A stretch of DNA of 64,000 bases from Clostridium acidisoli DSM 12555. Lineage in GTDB: Bacteria > Bacillota > Clostridia > Clostridiales > Clostridiaceae. The DNA is taken from the NCBI RefSeq assembly GCF_900176305.1, contig NZ_FWXH01000002.1:806001-870000 (forward strand), written 5' to 3'. The position numbers were made by a program, and so were the translations under genes. How positions within the stretch are numbered: position 1 is the first letter of the stretch; the number at the start of each line of letters is the position of its first letter. The notes below the pieces were generated by a model that was given only the letters and a program-made list of their open reading frames with translations, was not told the origin of the DNA and did no database searches. Positions 45,962 through 57,026 of the stretch are shown here, piece by piece.

Positions 45962-46753
45962 CTAATAAAAATATTTACTCAACTCACTATTAGGATTCAA
46001 AATATTTTTAATATCTGAATATCTAACTTCAAATTCCGCATGGTCACCAATAGCGTGTGAAACCCCTATACTTATTCCTATTGAATCTCCCGTAAAATAG
46101 GAATATACATTTTCTGAATTTATATCTCCAATAATATCAGCATTATTTAAAGCATTTATAATATCACTATCCTCTTTACCCTTGATTTCACTAATAGCTG
46201 CAGTTTTAGTCTCACTATCACCTTTGTATTGTCCGTATCTTACTTTTGTCACTAAATCTTCACTTATATTTAATATATCTTTTAAAATTATTTTATTCCC
46301 TTTAGTCATATCAATATTTGTTGTATAAAATATACTATTAGTATGTGCTGCACCATTTGTATATTCTAGTCCTGTATATTCTATACTTAATATGTGTTTT
46401 CCTTTTAATTTTATAGTTGGAGTAATCGTTAAGTTTGCATCATTTCCATATATATTTATAATCTTTAGTGCTTCTGTCTTTATTATGTTATTTATATTCT
46501 GCTGCTTATTATTATCTTGAACATTAGAAACTACAGGGTAGGTAATTTTTACATTTTTGTCAACATACCTACTGTTATTTATTGTATAGTTCTGTGAATC
46601 CTCGTTACTTACCTTGTTTTCCGTTGAATTTATTGAAACATTAGTCTTCTCATATACAGTCTTATTTACTGTGTTTTCCTTAGCTACATTTTTTGAACAA
46701 CCTGCTGCAAAGGTAGCTACTAATATCAATAATAACATCACCATTTTTTTCAT
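45962..46753 (-). CDS. Lipoprotein with DUF4163/DUF3298 (PdaC/RsiV-like) region
   Basis: 263 residues. The N-terminal lipoprotein signal MKKMVMLLLILVATFAAGCS has a lipobox AAGC. After a low-complexity N/S/T/K linker, residues about 65-255 match the PdaC (DUF4163) plus DUF3298 layout found in RsiV-type anti-sigma factors and deacetylase N-termini (VDKNVKITYPVVSN; HTNSIFYTTNIDMTKG; FTGDSIGISIGVSHAIGDHAEFEVRYSDI). It is anchored outside the membrane. No enzyme domain and no sigma factor gene are adjacent. Confidence 0.82.
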   Translation of the reverse strand: MKKMVMLLLILVATFAAGCSKNVAKENTVNKTVYEKTNVSINSTENKVSNEDSQNYTINNSRYVDKNVKITYPVVSNVQDNNKQQNINNIIKTEALKIINIYGNDANLTITPTIKLKGKHILSIEYTGLEYTNGAAHTNSIFYTTNIDMTKGNKIILKDILNISEDLVTKVRYGQYKGDSETKTAAISEIKGKEDSDIINALNNADIIGDINSENVYSYFTGDSIGISIGVSHAIGDHAEFEVRYSDIKNILNPNSELSKYFY

Positions 46754-46880
46754 CTTGAAACCTCCTGTGAAAAAAATATTTCTTGTTAATTATAGCACCT
46801 TTTACATATTCATCAACATATACTAACCATATCTTTTAATATTGACTTAATAAAAAATTTGTATTATATTATATATAAAC

Positions 46881-46908
46881 ATATGAACATATGAACACAT
46901 ATTCATAT
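46881..46908. promoter_or_regulatory. CadC-type operator
   Basis: ATATGAAC repeats at 46881 and 46889, the second forming a palindrome ATATGAA-N6-TTCATAT (46889-46908). It lies between a TTGACT (46843) promoter region and the cadC start, the normal position for a metal-released ArsR-family repressor. Confidence 0.6.
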
Positions 46909-46922
46909 AAGGAGTGATTAAA

Positions 46923-47291
46923 ATGTTTTCTGAAGATGAAAAAATAGAGGTGTGCAACTGTAATGTACTCCATGCTGATATAATTAAAAATGTAAAAGCT
47001 CACATGATAGACGAGGAACTACTCTACGATCTATCTGATTTGTATAAAATATTTGGCGATACAACCAGAGTTAAAATATTGCATGTATTATCTCTTTCTG
47101 AAATGTGCGTGTGTGATATATCTGCATTACTGAAAATGAAACAATCCTCTGTATCACATCAATTAAAAACCTTAAGGACAGCAAAACTTGTAAAATATAG
47201 GAGAGATGGAAAAGTAGTTTATTACTCACTAGATGATGATCATGTAAAACAAATTTTTAATCAAGGTCTTGCTCATCTGACAGAAAAATAG
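46923..47291 (+). CDS. cadC: ArsR/SmtB-family metal-sensing repressor (CadC-like)
   Basis: 122 residues. The N-terminal tail has CNC near residues 11-13 and the alpha-3/HTH region begins EMCVCDISALLKMKQSSVSH. These two Cys pairs match the soft-metal site of CadC (N-terminal Cys plus CxC), which senses Cd, Pb or Zn. The winged HTH then has HQLKTLRTAKLVKYRRDGKVVYYSL. GTG 46914 overlaps GGAG, so ATG 46923 is used. It is followed after 36 bases by the cadA efflux ATPase, and a matching operator lies upstream. Confidence 0.93.
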   Translation: MFSEDEKIEVCNCNVLHADIIKNVKAHMIDEELLYDLSDLYKIFGDTTRVKILHVLSLSEMCVCDISALLKMKQSSVSHQLKTLRTAKLVKYRRDGKVVYYSLDDDHVKQIFNQGLAHLTEK

Positions 47292-47327
47292 AAACCTAAT
47301 ATCCTAGTATAATAAGGAGGAATATAT

Positions 47328-49469
47328 ATGGCTAAAAACACAAAAAAAGAATTGATTCTAGAAGGTTTATGCTGTGCAAATTGTGCTGCAAAGATAGAAG
47401 CAAGAGTAAAAATTTTATCTGGAGTAGATAATGCATCCATTAATTTTGTAAATAAAGTTTTAACCATTGAAATGGGAAATCCCGAGAATGTCCCAAAAAT
47501 CATTGGTATGACTAAAAAAATAATAAATCACATTGAACCAGATGTAGTTGTTAAAGAAAGAAGCTCTTTTGCAGAAAAATCACAAGAAGAAGAAAAAAAC
47601 AATGGATTTTTAGATTTATTAAAGGATAAGAAAGATTTAATTTTTATTTTAATTGGTGCAATTATTTATGGAATTACCTTCTTCTTAAACGAAAATTTTA
47701 CTTTTAAACTTGTTTTATATATTGTTGCTTATTTACTAATAGGTTCAGAAGTTCTTATTAAATCCGTTAAGAATATTTTAAAAGGTGAAGTTTTTGATGA
47801 AAATTTTCTAATGGCAGTAGCTTCAATAGGTGCCTTTGCTGTTAAGCAATATCCTGAAGCCGTAGCAGTTATGTTATTTTATGAAATAGGTGAATTTTTC
47901 CAAGATTTAGCCGTTGATAGATCAAGAAAATCCATAACAGATTTAATGGATATAAAACCCGATTTTGCAAACTTAAAAATTGGTAGTGATTTAAAAAAGG
48001 TTAACCCGAATGATGTGGCTGTTGGCGATATAATAGTTGTAAAACCTGGAGAAAAAGTTCCTCTTGATGGTAAAGTTATAGAAGGAACATCTTTGCTTGA
48101 CACATCAAATCTTACAGGTGAATCAATTCCAAGAGAAGCTTCTATTGGAAGTCTTGTATTAGGTGGTTTTATAAATACAAGTGGAGTTTTAACCATTGAA
48201 GTAAATAAAAGTTTTGGAGAATCTTCAATATCAAAAATTTTAGAATTAGTTGAAAATGCTAGTTCAAAAAAAGCCAAGGCTGAAAACTTCATAACAAAAT
48301 TCGCAAAATATTATACACCTGTAGTAACTTTTTCAGCATTGGCCTTAGCTGTAATTCCTCCACTTATTCTACCAGATGCTACCTTCTCTAATTGGATTTA
48401 CAGAGCTTTGGTTTTCCTTGTTATATCTTGCCCATGTGCTCTTGTTATTTCAGTACCTTTAGGTTTCTTTGGTGGAATTGGTGCAGCCTCAAAAAAAGGT
48501 ATACTCGTTAAAGGAAGTAACTATCTAGAAGCTTTAAACAATTCCAGCATAGTAGTATTTGATAAAACTGGTACATTAACCAAAGGAATATTTAAAGTTA
48601 CAGATATTTTTACAGCTAATGGTTTTGATAAAGACACTTTAATGCAATATGTTTCCTACGCTGAAACTTATTCAAATCACCCTATAGCAAAATCAATTTT
48701 ACAATATTATGATAAACCTATAAACAAGGATGAAATTAAAAATTATACCGAGATTTCGGGTTTAGGAGTCAGTGCAACTTTTAAAGGAAAAAATATTCTT
48801 GCTGGTAATTCAAAACTTATGATTAGTAAAAATATAAACTTTTCTCACACTGACACCTTTGGATCTGTAGTTCATATTGCCATTGACAATATCTATGCTG
48901 GTTACGTAACTATTTCTGATGAGGTAAAAAGTGATTCCGCTTCGGCTATAAAAGCTCTTAAATCATTAGGTATAAAGAAAACGGTAATGCTTACAGGCGA
49001 TACAAAAAAAGCTGCAGATATAATTGGAAATCAGCTTGGAATAGATGAAATTTATTCTGAATTACTTCCACAAGACAAAGTTTACAAACTAGAACAATTA
49101 TTTAAAAACAAAACAAATAAAGAACAACTTTTGTTTGTTGGCGATGGGATAAATGATGCTCCTGTACTTTCAAGAGCTGACATTGGAGTTGCTATGGGCG
49201 GTCTTGGTTCTGATGCCGCTATAGAAGCTGCGGATATAGTTATTATGGACGATGCCCCTTCAAAACTTGCAACTGCCTTGAAAATTGCCAAAAGAACTAG
49301 AGGTATTGTATTACAAAATATAGCTTTTGCTCTAGGCGTTAAAATCATACTTTTACTTCTAGGCGCACTTGGATTTGCTACAATGTGGGAAGCAGTTTTC
49401 GGAGATGTAGGAGTAGCACTAATTGCAGTACTAAATTCTATGAGAGTTTTAAATGTAAAAAATATGTAG
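47328..49469 (+). CDS. cadA: Cadmium/zinc/lead-exporting P1B-type ATPase
   Basis: 713 residues. The N-terminal HMA domain has GLCCANCAAKIEARV (metal-binding CxxC). The membrane part ends with the transport motif SCPCALVISVP (CPC); TGES is in LTGESIPREA; phosphorylation is at DKTGTLTKG; the N-domain His-Pro is in SNHPIAKS; the hinge is GDGINDAPVL. CPC plus no His-rich tail fits Cd/Zn/Pb export (P1B-2). It is in an operon with cadC and is followed by a terminator. Complete. Confidence 0.95.
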   Translation: MAKNTKKELILEGLCCANCAAKIEARVKILSGVDNASINFVNKVLTIEMGNPENVPKIIGMTKKIINHIEPDVVVKERSSFAEKSQEEEKNNGFLDLLKDKKDLIFILIGAIIYGITFFLNENFTFKLVLYIVAYLLIGSEVLIKSVKNILKGEVFDENFLMAVASIGAFAVKQYPEAVAVMLFYEIGEFFQDLAVDRSRKSITDLMDIKPDFANLKIGSDLKKVNPNDVAVGDIIVVKPGEKVPLDGKVIEGTSLLDTSNLTGESIPREASIGSLVLGGFINTSGVLTIEVNKSFGESSISKILELVENASSKKAKAENFITKFAKYYTPVVTFSALALAVIPPLILPDATFSNWIYRALVFLVISCPCALVISVPLGFFGGIGAASKKGILVKGSNYLEALNNSSIVVFDKTGTLTKGIFKVTDIFTANGFDKDTLMQYVSYAETYSNHPIAKSILQYYDKPINKDEIKNYTEISGLGVSATFKGKNILAGNSKLMISKNINFSHTDTFGSVVHIAIDNIYAGYVTISDEVKSDSASAIKALKSLGIKKTVMLTGDTKKAADIIGNQLGIDEIYSELLPQDKVYKLEQLFKNKTNKEQLLFVGDGINDAPVLSRADIGVAMGGLGSDAAIEAADIVIMDDAPSKLATALKIAKRTRGIVLQNIAFALGVKIILLLLGALGFATMWEAVFGDVGVALIAVLNSMRVLNVKNM

Positions 49470-49474
49470 ATGTT

Positions 49475-49508
49475 AAAGGACCCAAAGTTAAACTTTGAGT
49501 CCTTTATT
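49475..49508 (+). terminator. Terminator of cadCA
   Basis: AAAGGAC-CAAAGTT pairs with AACTTTG-GTCCTTT, followed by ATTGTT. Confidence 0.75.
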
Positions 49509-49523
49509 GTTCATATTATAAAG

Positions 49524-49962
49524 AAATTACAAAGCATAGGTGAAGGGTTTTCACCTATGCTTCGCGGTGAAAAGGCGAATGGTCGCTAAAGCGAGGTGAT
49601 GGGTTTTCCGTGGGAAAAAGCTATTGATGATTTTTCTACGCTATGCTGCGAAAAATCTTTGAACTTAAATCTATTATCTAAAGTATATTGTCCCTCATTT
49701 TTTGACCGTAGGTCGTGGTGTTCCATGAATAAGTATTATTAGCATATTAACTGTTATATAAACACCATAGGCTATGCCTAAAAACAAAACCTACGGTTAA
49801 AACATATTGTAGAGTTGTCTCTAAATATTAAGACACATAAATTCATTATTTTTCCGACCTAAGGAGGAAAAATTTCCTTAGCCTTTATGGATTTATCCAT
49901 AAACACTTCACCTTTTAACGTGCAAAGCAATCGTTAAAACCCTTCATTTTATTTCGCAATTT
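49524..49962. repeat. Multi-hairpin modular repeat, copy 2
   Basis: 439 bp in the gap between the convergent cadA and ytaF genes. The left end is degraded (AAATTACAAAG) and the right end is TTTCGCAATTT. It shares with copy 1 the TTTTCACC/GGTGAAAA and TCGCT/AGCGA modules, the core (49627-49715, with GACC-GTA-GGTC), and the right-arm hairpins TTTATGGAT/ATCCATAAA and TTTTAACG/CGTTAAAA. It lacks copy 1's TTTGAAC hairpin and has an extra GGCTATGCC-AAAACCTACGG module that is also in copy 3. No ORF. Confidence 0.85.
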
Positions 49963-50006
49963 GTTACTGTTTTGTTCCCCCTATTATTAAAAGCAACAAT
50001 TACTAA

Positions 50007-50666
50007 TCAGCAAAACATTTCATATATTCCTATTATTATAAGTATAACTCCTGCTAGTGGTGCTGAAAGCTTTCCTAGAGAATTGTATATATAGTCATGT
50101 CCAAGCTTTATGCCAATCCAAATTACAAGTAAACTTATTACAAAAGCAAATATTGCCGTAGCAAAAGGATTTAAACCTGCAAGTCCTGCACCAATTCCAT
50201 TTGCCATATTATTAAGCGCTAAAGCAAATCCTAAAATGACACTTTCACCTATGCTTATACATCCAGAAAAGTCCCAATCTGCTAAAAATGGATTTTGAAG
50301 TACCTTAGGGATTCTTCCAATAATACCTAGATTATCTAAATTTATATTTGATATTTTTTTTAGATCCTCATCTTTTTTATCCCCTTTAATTATTCTTAAC
50401 GTTTCTTTAATAACAATAAAAACCCCAACTATGATAATTATCCCAGCACCTAACACTGTAGCTTCTTTTGGGTCCAAAATATTAGAAATTTCTTTGCCAA
50501 GTAGCATTGAAAGTAGTGTCCCAATACCCGTTATTAATGCTATTATTATGTTTGATACAAATGGTATAAGAAGTTTTCTTGTACCATATGAAATTCCAAC
50601 TGCAAAATTATCCGTATTACTTACTAATGCCATCAATATCATTACAATAAAATATGATTTTGTCAT
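50007..50666 (-). CDS. ytaF: Sporulation membrane protein YtaF (MntP-like)
   Basis: 219 residues with six membrane helices in two related halves. SNTDNFAVGISYG and ALNNMANGIGAGLAGLNP are the paired D/N-containing motifs of the MntP/YtaF superfamily, and ADWDFSGCISIGESVILG is typical of the YtaF branch. YtaF is a sporulation protein in bacilli; the relationship to the manganese exporter MntP suggests ion transport, unproven. Candidate mother-cell promoter AC-N17-CATATAATA lies upstream at 50726-50699, which supports the sporulation role. Confidence 0.88.
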   Translation of the reverse strand: MTKSYFIVMILMALVSNTDNFAVGISYGTRKLLIPFVSNIIIALITGIGTLLSMLLGKEISNILDPKEATVLGAGIIIIVGVFIVIKETLRIIKGDKKDEDLKKISNINLDNLGIIGRIPKVLQNPFLADWDFSGCISIGESVILGFALALNNMANGIGAGLAGLNPFATAIFAFVISLLVIWIGIKLGHDYIYNSLGKLSAPLAGVILIIIGIYEMFC

Positions 50667-50698
50667 CGGCCTCCACCTTTTATATTAGTCCGCATAAG

Positions 50699-50726
50699 TA
50701 TTATATGTTTGTTATGATATCTTTGT
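50699..50726 (-). promoter_or_regulatory. Candidate mother-cell sigma promoter of ytaF
   Basis: Minus strand: AC (50726-50725), 17-base spacer, CATATAATA (50707-50699). Confidence 0.45.
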
Positions 50727-50759
50727 GAACTTCCACTTAATTAACAACATTAAGGCATA

Positions 50760-50805
50760 TAAAAAAAATGCTCCAAGGCATAGCTTAAAATCACCTTGAA
50801 GCATC
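50760..50805 (-). terminator. Terminator of metH
   Basis: Minus strand: ATGCT-CAAGG pairs with CCTTG-AGCAT, followed by eight T. Confidence 0.85.
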
Positions 50806-50826
50806 TTTATTTATAATTGCATAATT

Positions 50827-53800
50827 TTATTTTAATATGGTATTAAACAACCTTTTTAATTCCTCTTTGCTTCCTGCATTTCTTATTAAATAATCTTCAA
50901 ACTGATCATTATCAATCTTGTTAATATCAAAATACTTTGCATCGCAACTTCCAAAATAAAGTCCACAAGTGCTTGCTACAGGTGACATCATGTAATTTTC
51001 AGTCAAATTTATTTTTAGTCCTCCATTTTCATCTAATAACTTAAATAACTTAACTTTTTCAGCATGATCTCTAAGACACGGATAACCAAAAGCTGGCCTT
51101 ATCCCTTTATATTTACCCTTTAAAATATCCTGAATTTCTAGATTTTCATTAGGTACATATCCCCAATAATTTTCTCTTATCTCCTTATGAAGATATTCAG
51201 CAAAGGCCTCTGCTAATCTATCAGCAAGTATAGTAACCATGGTTGCACCATAATCATCTCCACTTTTTTTAAGTTTTTCTGCATACTCCTTAGCACCAAT
51301 TCCACATGTTGTAATAAAACCACCTATATAATCCTTAACCTCACTATTCTTTGGTGCAATATAATCTGAAAGACATTTATAAATGTTATCCTTTCTGCTT
51401 TCCTGCTGCCTAAGCATGTTAAAAGTTACAGTGTCATTGTCCGAATAAACTTCTATATCATCACCTACCGAATTGGCTTCAAAAATACCAAAAGCAGCAT
51501 TAGCCGTTAATATTTTTTCCCTTTCAATAATATCTAGCATGTCATTTGCATCTTTAAATAATTTTTTTGCTTCTTCACCAAATTTATTATCATCCATTAT
51601 TTTTGGATACACCATGCCCATGTCCCATGCAATAAAAAAGAAACTCCAGTCTATATATGCTCTAAGTTTACTAATATCAAAACCCAATAATTTTTTTATC
51701 CCAATAAAGTTAGGAACTGATATATCTGAATTCTTCCATTGCTTTTTCAAGCCATTTTCTCTTGCATAATCTAATTTAACTAGCTTTTTAGGTGACCTTG
51801 AGAAGTTTTCCCTTATAACCTTATATTCCTCTTCTGTATCTTTTAAATATTTCACTCTTTTATCCTTATCCATAAGTATCTTAGCAGCTTCTACAGCTTT
51901 TGATGCATCAATTGTATGTATTACACCACCAGAATACTTAGGTGCTATTTTTAAAGCTGTGTGAGTTCTTGAAGTTGTTGCTCCTCCTACCATAAGTGGA
52001 ATATTAAAGCCTTGCTTTTCCATTTCTTCAGCCACATTTCCCATTTCTTCTAAGGATGGCGTTATAAGCCCACTCAAGGCAATTATATCTGCGTTTTCTT
52101 TTTTTGCAGTTTCTAATATTACCTCTGATGGAACCATTACCCCAAGATCAATAACTTCAAAATTATTACAAGAAAGAACTACTGATACTATATTTTTTCC
52201 TATATCGTGTACATCTCCCTTAACTGTTGCAAAGACAACTTTCCCAGCACTTGTGCTCTTACTGCCACTTTTTTCTTCTTCTATGTATGGTAAAAGATAT
52301 TCAACCGCTTTTTTCATAACTCTGGCACTTTTCACTACTTGTGGAAGAAACATTTTTCCTTCTCCAAATAGCTTTCCAACTACTTTCATCCCATCCATAA
52401 GTGGTTCTTCTATAACTTGAAGCGCTTTCTCATATTGAAGCCTAGTTTCTTCTACATCTTCTTTTATAAATTCAACAATGCCTTTTACTAAAGCATGTTT
52501 TAATCTTTCCTTACTGCCAGCATTTCTCCACAAATTTTTGTTTTGTTCAGTTTTTCCAGTAGTAGTTTTATAGCTTTCTGCAAATTCTAAAAGTTTTTCT
52601 GCCGCATCACTGCTTTTATTTAAAATAACTGCTTCTACTTTTTCTAATAGATCTTTATCTATTTCATCGTATATCTGAATCATTCCAGGATTAACAATTC
52701 CCATATCCATACCAGCTTTAATAGCATGATACAAAAATGCAGAATGCATTGCTTCTCTTATAACGTTATTTCCTCTAAATGAAAAAGAAAGATTACTAAC
52801 ACCACCACTTACCTTTGCATATGGTAAGTTTTCCTTAATCCATCTTACAGCATTTATATAATCAACAGCATAATTATTGTGCTCTTCAATTCCTGTTGCT
52901 ATAGCCAGTATATTAGGATCAAAAATAATATTTTCTGGTGGGAATTTAACTTTATTAACTAAAATGTCATAGGCCCTTTTACATACACTTATTTTCTTCT
53001 CATAAGTATCGGCCTGACCTTTTTCATCAAAAGCCATTACTACAACCCCGGCTCCAAGTTTTTTTATTAAAGTTGCTTCATTTATAAATTCCTCTTCACC
53101 AACCTTTAAACTTATAGAGTTCACAATTGCTTTACCTTGAATAGATTTAAGCCCCGCCGTAAGCACATCAAATTTTGAAGAATCAATCATTATAGGCACT
53201 TTTGATATTTCTGGTTCGCTTGCAAGGAGTTTTAGAAAATTTTCCATTTCTTCTTTAGCATCAAGAAGCCCGTCATCAAAATTTACATCTATTATCTGAG
53301 CTCCATTTTCTACCTGATCTTTAGCTACAGATAATGCCTCTTCATATTTCTTCTCTCTTATTAATCTTGCAAATTTTGCAGAACCTGCCACATTTGTTCT
53401 TTCTCCAATGTTTACAAAATTACTTGCTTTATCTATCTTCTCAGCTTCTAAACCACAATAAACTGTTTCAGGTTCTATAATGGGAACCTTTCTTGGTTTT
53501 ATATTTCTTACAATTTCACTAATGGCTTCTATATGTGCTGGTGTTGTTCCACAACAACCTCCAACAATATTTATATGCCCCTCTTCAGCTAAACTTTTTA
53601 CAAATTCTGCTGTTTCCTCTGGAAGCTCATCATATTCACCAAAGGAGTTAGGAAGTCCTGCATTAGGATAAAAACTAACATATCTACTTTGAGATTTTGA
53701 TAGATATTTTATAAATGGGATAAGCTCCTTTGCTCCAAAAGAACAGTTAAGTCCTATTCCAATAACATCTTCATCTACCATAGTGCTAGCAAAGGCTTCT

Positions 53801-54468
53801 AAGGTCTGCCCGGATAAAATTCTTCCACTTTTGTCTGCTATAGTTCCTGATATTATTATTGGAATTCTTTTTCCTTTCTTTTCAAATATATTCTTTGCTC
53901 CAAAAAGTGCCGCTCTGGCATTTAATGCATCAAATATAGTTTCTATTAATAATAAATCCACTCCCCCATCTACAAGTCCTTCAATTTGTTCACCATAAGC
54001 ATATGCTAATTCATCAAAACTAATATTTCTATAACCTGGGTTTTCAACATCAGGTGAAAGTGATGCTGTTTTATTTGTTGGACCTACAGCTCCAGCTACA
54101 AATCTAGGCTTATCTGGAGTTTTTTCATTGTATTTACTTACAGCTTCTCTTGCAATTCTTGCTCCATTAAAATTTATTTCATATATTTTGTCTTCCATAT
54201 TATAATCACTTTGAGAAATTCTAGTTCCATTAAAAGTATTAGTTTCAATTATATCTGCCCCAGCCTCTAAATACTGTTCATGAATTTCTCTTATTACATT
54301 AGGATTGGTAATATTTAAAATATCATTATTTCCTTTTTGACTTGAGGAGCAGTGATGATGACCACTATATTCTTCTTCACCCAATTTAAAAGATTGAATA
54401 CAAGTACCCATAGCTCCATCAAGCACTAATATTCTCTTCTTTAATAACTCATTTATATCGTTTTCCAT
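50827..54468 (-). CDS. metH: Cobalamin-dependent methionine synthase
   Basis: 1213 residues, transferring methyl from methyl-tetrahydrofolate to homocysteine through cobalamin. Domain order: Hcy-binding barrel (about 1-320; zinc Cys in GLNCSFG and [10 protein letters not shown]), pterin-binding barrel (about 330-620; [29 protein letters not shown]), B12 cap and Rossmann domains (about 640-890; [13 protein letters not shown] with cobalt-ligating His; [11 protein letters not shown]), and a C-terminal reactivation domain ([17 protein letters not shown]). All four modules are present. Controlled by an S-box riboswitch. Confidence 0.96.
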   Translation of the reverse strand: MENDINELLKKRILVLDGAMGTCIQSFKLGEEEYSGHHHCSSSQKGNNDILNITNPNVIREIHEQYLEAGADIIETNTFNGTRISQSDYNMEDKIYEINFNGARIAREAVSKYNEKTPDKPRFVAGAVGPTNKTASLSPDVENPGYRNISFDELAYAYGEQIEGLVDGGVDLLLIETIFDALNARAALFGAKNIFEKKGKRIPIIISGTIADKSGRILSGQTLEAFASTMVDEDVIGIGLNCSFGAKELIPFIKYLSKSQSRYVSFYPNAGLPNSFGEYDELPEETAEFVKSLAEEGHINIVGGCCGTTPAHIEAISEIVRNIKPRKVPIIEPETVYCGLEAEKIDKASNFVNIGERTNVAGSAKFARLIREKKYEEALSVAKDQVENGAQIIDVNFDDGLLDAKEEMENFLKLLASEPEISKVPIMIDSSKFDVLTAGLKSIQGKAIVNSISLKVGEEEFINEATLIKKLGAGVVVMAFDEKGQADTYEKKISVCKRAYDILVNKVKFPPENIIFDPNILAIATGIEEHNNYAVDYINAVRWIKENLPYAKVSGGVSNLSFSFRGNNVIREAMHSAFLYHAIKAGMDMGIVNPGMIQIYDEIDKDLLEKVEAVILNKSSDAAEKLLEFAESYKTTTGKTEQNKNLWRNAGSKERLKHALVKGIVEFIKEDVEETRLQYEKALQVIEEPLMDGMKVVGKLFGEGKMFLPQVVKSARVMKKAVEYLLPYIEEEKSGSKSTSAGKVVFATVKGDVHDIGKNIVSVVLSCNNFEVIDLGVMVPSEVILETAKKENADIIALSGLITPSLEEMGNVAEEMEKQGFNIPLMVGGATTSRTHTALKIAPKYSGGVIHTIDASKAVEAAKILMDKDKRVKYLKDTEEEYKVIRENFSRSPKKLVKLDYARENGLKKQWKNSDISVPNFIGIKKLLGFDISKLRAYIDWSFFFIAWDMGMVYPKIMDDNKFGEEAKKLFKDANDMLDIIEREKILTANAAFGIFEANSVGDDIEVYSDNDTVTFNMLRQQESRKDNIYKCLSDYIAPKNSEVKDYIGGFITTCGIGAKEYAEKLKKSGDDYGATMVTILADRLAEAFAEYLHKEIRENYWGYVPNENLEIQDILKGKYKGIRPAFGYPCLRDHAEKVKLFKLLDENGGLKINLTENYMMSPVASTCGLYFGSCDAKYFDINKIDNDQFEDYLIRNAGSKEELKRLFNTILK

Positions 54469-54499
54469 ATATTTACGCCCCCATTAAATTTCATATACT

Positions 54500-54665
54500 A
54501 AAAAAGCTGCCTTCCATAAGAAAAGCAGCGTGTGTTTACATTGATTCGCTTCTTTTCTTATCTCTCAGACATAATTCTGCAGGAATTAACACCTTTGCAT
54601 TCAAATGAGAATGCCGGTTGTTGGGTTTCACAGGGCCAGTCCCTCCACCTCTCTTGATAAGAACA
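54500..54665 (-). promoter_or_regulatory. SAM-I (S-box) riboswitch of metH
   Basis: Minus strand: TTCTTATCAAGAGAGG, GGAGGGACTGGCCC, GATGAAACCC-like TGTGAAACCCAACAACC, GGTGTTAATTCCTGCAG and GAGAGATAAGAA, the full S-box aptamer (54664-54555). A terminator, GCTGCTTTTC/GGAAGGCAGC plus T-run, ends near 54500. SAM binding should stop transcription before metH. Confidence 0.96.
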
Positions 54666-54694
54666 AGATTATTTAATTTTTTATATACATATAA

Positions 54695-54723
54695 ATCTTA
54701 ATGATTTTTTATAGTGTTGTCAA
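54695..54723 (-). promoter_or_regulatory. Promoter of metH
   Basis: Minus strand: TTGACA (54723-54718), 17-base spacer, TAAGAT (54700-54695), about 30 bases before the riboswitch aptamer. Confidence 0.7.
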
Positions 54724-54804
54724 TATATTTTATAATATTAATTTAATAATAATAAGAATTATACATTATTATGCATTTTTATTGTTTTCCATAAAAAAAA
54801 TAAT

Positions 54805-54831
54805 TAAACTAATGCTGTTATTTGATTATAA
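54805..54831 (+). promoter_or_regulatory. Possible sigma-D promoter
   Basis: TAAA at 54805-54808, exactly 15 bases, then GATTATAA (5 of 8 to GCCGATAA). Correct spacing but a weak -10. It lies upstream of a chemoreceptor gene. Confidence 0.3.
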
Positions 54832-54920
54832 TTTATCATTATGTTAAAATCCAACTTGGGGTATTTTTGTTTTCCTTATATTGGCAAAATAATGCATTTT
54901 ACATAAGGAGGAAAACTACA

Positions 54921-56918
54921 ATGAAAAACAGATTTGTTTTAAAAAGTATACGTACTAAGCTTTTAGCAATTTTAATTTTAATATGTATCTTACCTGTTAT
55001 TTTATTAGGCTTTGTATCATATCATGAGTCTTACAAAATATTAAATGCCAAACTTAGTACAACTACAAATCAAACTTTAAAAGAAATTAATACTGGAATC
55101 GATAATTATTTTTCTGTAATGATTAGTGATGCCACACTCTTAAGCAACAACTATGATATAGAAAATTTATCTACTCACCCAGAATTTGAGACATATGCTA
55201 ACAGCATATTACAAGAAGTTAAGGATAGTAACAATAACATTCTGGATGTTTATTTTTCAGACGTCAATAAACACACTTTAATTTATCCAAGTGAACAAAT
55301 TCCATCTGATTATGATCCTACTCAAAGATCTTGGTATAAGGACGCTTTAGCTAACTCTAAAAAAGCAGCTTTTAGTAATGTTTATAAAGACGCCGTAACA
55401 AATAAAAATGTCCTTACAATATCAAAAACTGTATATAATAATGGGCAATTTGTTGGAGTTATAGGCATTGATATTGATTTAAGTTCTTTAAGTAATAAAT
55501 TGTCTGCTTCTAAGATTGGTAATTCAGGTTATGTATTCTTAACAAGTAAAGACGGAACAATAATTTCAAATAAAGATAAATCATTAATAGGAAGCAAAAA
55601 AATAACTACTTCTAAACTTTGGCAAGAAATCAAAACAAAAAATTCAGGTTTTTTCGAGTATAATGATAATGGTAATAATATGTTTAGTTCATATTTGACT
55701 AACAGTTCTACTGGCTGGAAAGTTATAGGTTTATTAAATCAAAGTGAATTATCAAGAGATACAAATTCCATCATGTATATAACTTTGATTTGTATATTAA
55801 TTACTATTATACTCGCTTTTATAATTTCATTTTTATTTAGCAATACAATTGTTAAGGTGATTAACAATTTAATGTCTTCTTTTGAGAAAGCAGCCGCTGG
55901 AGATTTATCTGTAATAACCAATATAAAAACTGGAGATGAATTCGAAACCTTAGGTAATCATTTTAATGATATGATTGAAAATATTCATGGACTAATAAAA
56001 AGTATAAAAATTTCTTCTGACGATGTATTAACAACTTCAACTCAAATTAATGATATGTCAAAGGAAACTACAAATGCTATAAGTGAGATTGCTACTACTG
56101 TAGATCACCTTGCACAAGGCGCTAGTTCCCAAACTCAGAATATAATGAGTAGTGCTAATGAACTTGACTCTCTAGCATCAAAAATTGAAAATATAGACAG
56201 TGCAACAAGCAATATAAACAATATATCTAAAGATACAGGTACTTTAACTAAACAAGGATTTGAAATCATGAAAAAGTTGACAACAAAAACCGATTCAGCT
56301 AACAAATCTTCAAGGGAAGTTGCTGAAGTTGTACAAGCTATGACTCATTCTTCTAATGAAATAGGGTTAATTACTGAAACAATAAACAACATAGCTAAGC
56401 AAACAAATTTACTTGCACTAAATGCTGCAATTGAAGCCGCTAGAGCTGGCGAAGCTGGAAAAGGTTTTTCAGTAGTTGCTGATGAAATAAGAAAACTTGC
56501 AGAACAATCAACAACTTCCACAAATCAAATTAATTCCTTAATTGAAGATATTAAAAGTAAAACAGCTAATGCAAATAAATCAATTACTACATCAATGGAT
56601 ATAGTTAAGGAGCAAACACTAGCTGTTCACCAAACTCAAGATATATTTAATGAAATTTCCGAATCAATAGAGATTTTAATGACTCACATTTCTTCTATTG
56701 AGAAACACATTATTGATACAAATAAAAGTAAAAATGAAATTGTAGAAAGAATTCAAAACATATCTGCTGTATCAGAAGAATCATCTGCTAGCACAGAAGA
56801 GGTATCTGCTACAACGGAAGAAATAACTGCTTCTATGATTGAATTTGATAATTCTGCTAATAAATTAAAAGAAATTGTAGAAAACCTTGAGTGTAAAGTA
56901 AACACATTCAAATTATAG
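54921..56918 (+). CDS. Methyl-accepting chemotaxis protein, dCache_1 sensor
   Basis: 665 residues. TM1 is about 11-33, an extracellular dCache_1 domain about 35-280, TM2 about 285-308, then HAMP and the signalling hairpin with tip [20 protein letters not shown]. The sensor contains [19 protein letters not shown] and GVIGIDID, again the Y-R-WY-Y-D-D set of amino-acid-binding dCache domains. The frame extends back to 54822, but GGAGG lies 9 bases before ATG 54921, which begins a normal chemoreceptor N-terminus. A terminator follows. Confidence 0.93.
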   Translation: MKNRFVLKSIRTKLLAILILICILPVILLGFVSYHESYKILNAKLSTTTNQTLKEINTGIDNYFSVMISDATLLSNNYDIENLSTHPEFETYANSILQEVKDSNNNILDVYFSDVNKHTLIYPSEQIPSDYDPTQRSWYKDALANSKKAAFSNVYKDAVTNKNVLTISKTVYNNGQFVGVIGIDIDLSSLSNKLSASKIGNSGYVFLTSKDGTIISNKDKSLIGSKKITTSKLWQEIKTKNSGFFEYNDNGNNMFSSYLTNSSTGWKVIGLLNQSELSRDTNSIMYITLICILITIILAFIISFLFSNTIVKVINNLMSSFEKAAAGDLSVITNIKTGDEFETLGNHFNDMIENIHGLIKSIKISSDDVLTTSTQINDMSKETTNAISEIATTVDHLAQGASSQTQNIMSSANELDSLASKIENIDSATSNINNISKDTGTLTKQGFEIMKKLTTKTDSANKSSREVAEVVQAMTHSSNEIGLITETINNIAKQTNLLALNAAIEAARAGEAGKGFSVVADEIRKLAEQSTTSTNQINSLIEDIKSKTANANKSITTSMDIVKEQTLAVHQTQDIFNEISESIEILMTHISSIEKHIIDTNKSKNEIVERIQNISAVSEESSASTEEVSATTEEITASMIEFDNSANKLKEIVENLECKVNTFKL

Positions 56919-56922
56919 CAAC

Positions 56923-56972
56923 AACAAACCACAAATCAATAAACTTATGGTTATTGACTTGTGGTTTGTTTA
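56923..56972. terminator. Terminator
   Basis: AACAAACCACAA-TCAATAA pairs with TTATTGA-TTGTGGTTTGTT around a short loop, with TTTAAC after. Confidence 0.8.
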
Positions 56973-57026
56973 ACATTAATATATGTATTATGAATTTAAA
57001 TAACGTATATAACATAGGAGGACGAT

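Noticed and set aside
49524-49962. Repeat copy 2 as merely the cadA terminator
   Set aside because: A normal terminator is already present at 49475-49508, and the element is far larger and shared with two unrelated loci.
54822-54920. N-terminal extension of the chemoreceptor from an upstream ATG
   Set aside because: It would add 33 residues before the membrane helix, whereas a GGAGG sits 9 bases before ATG 54921, the standard chemoreceptor start.
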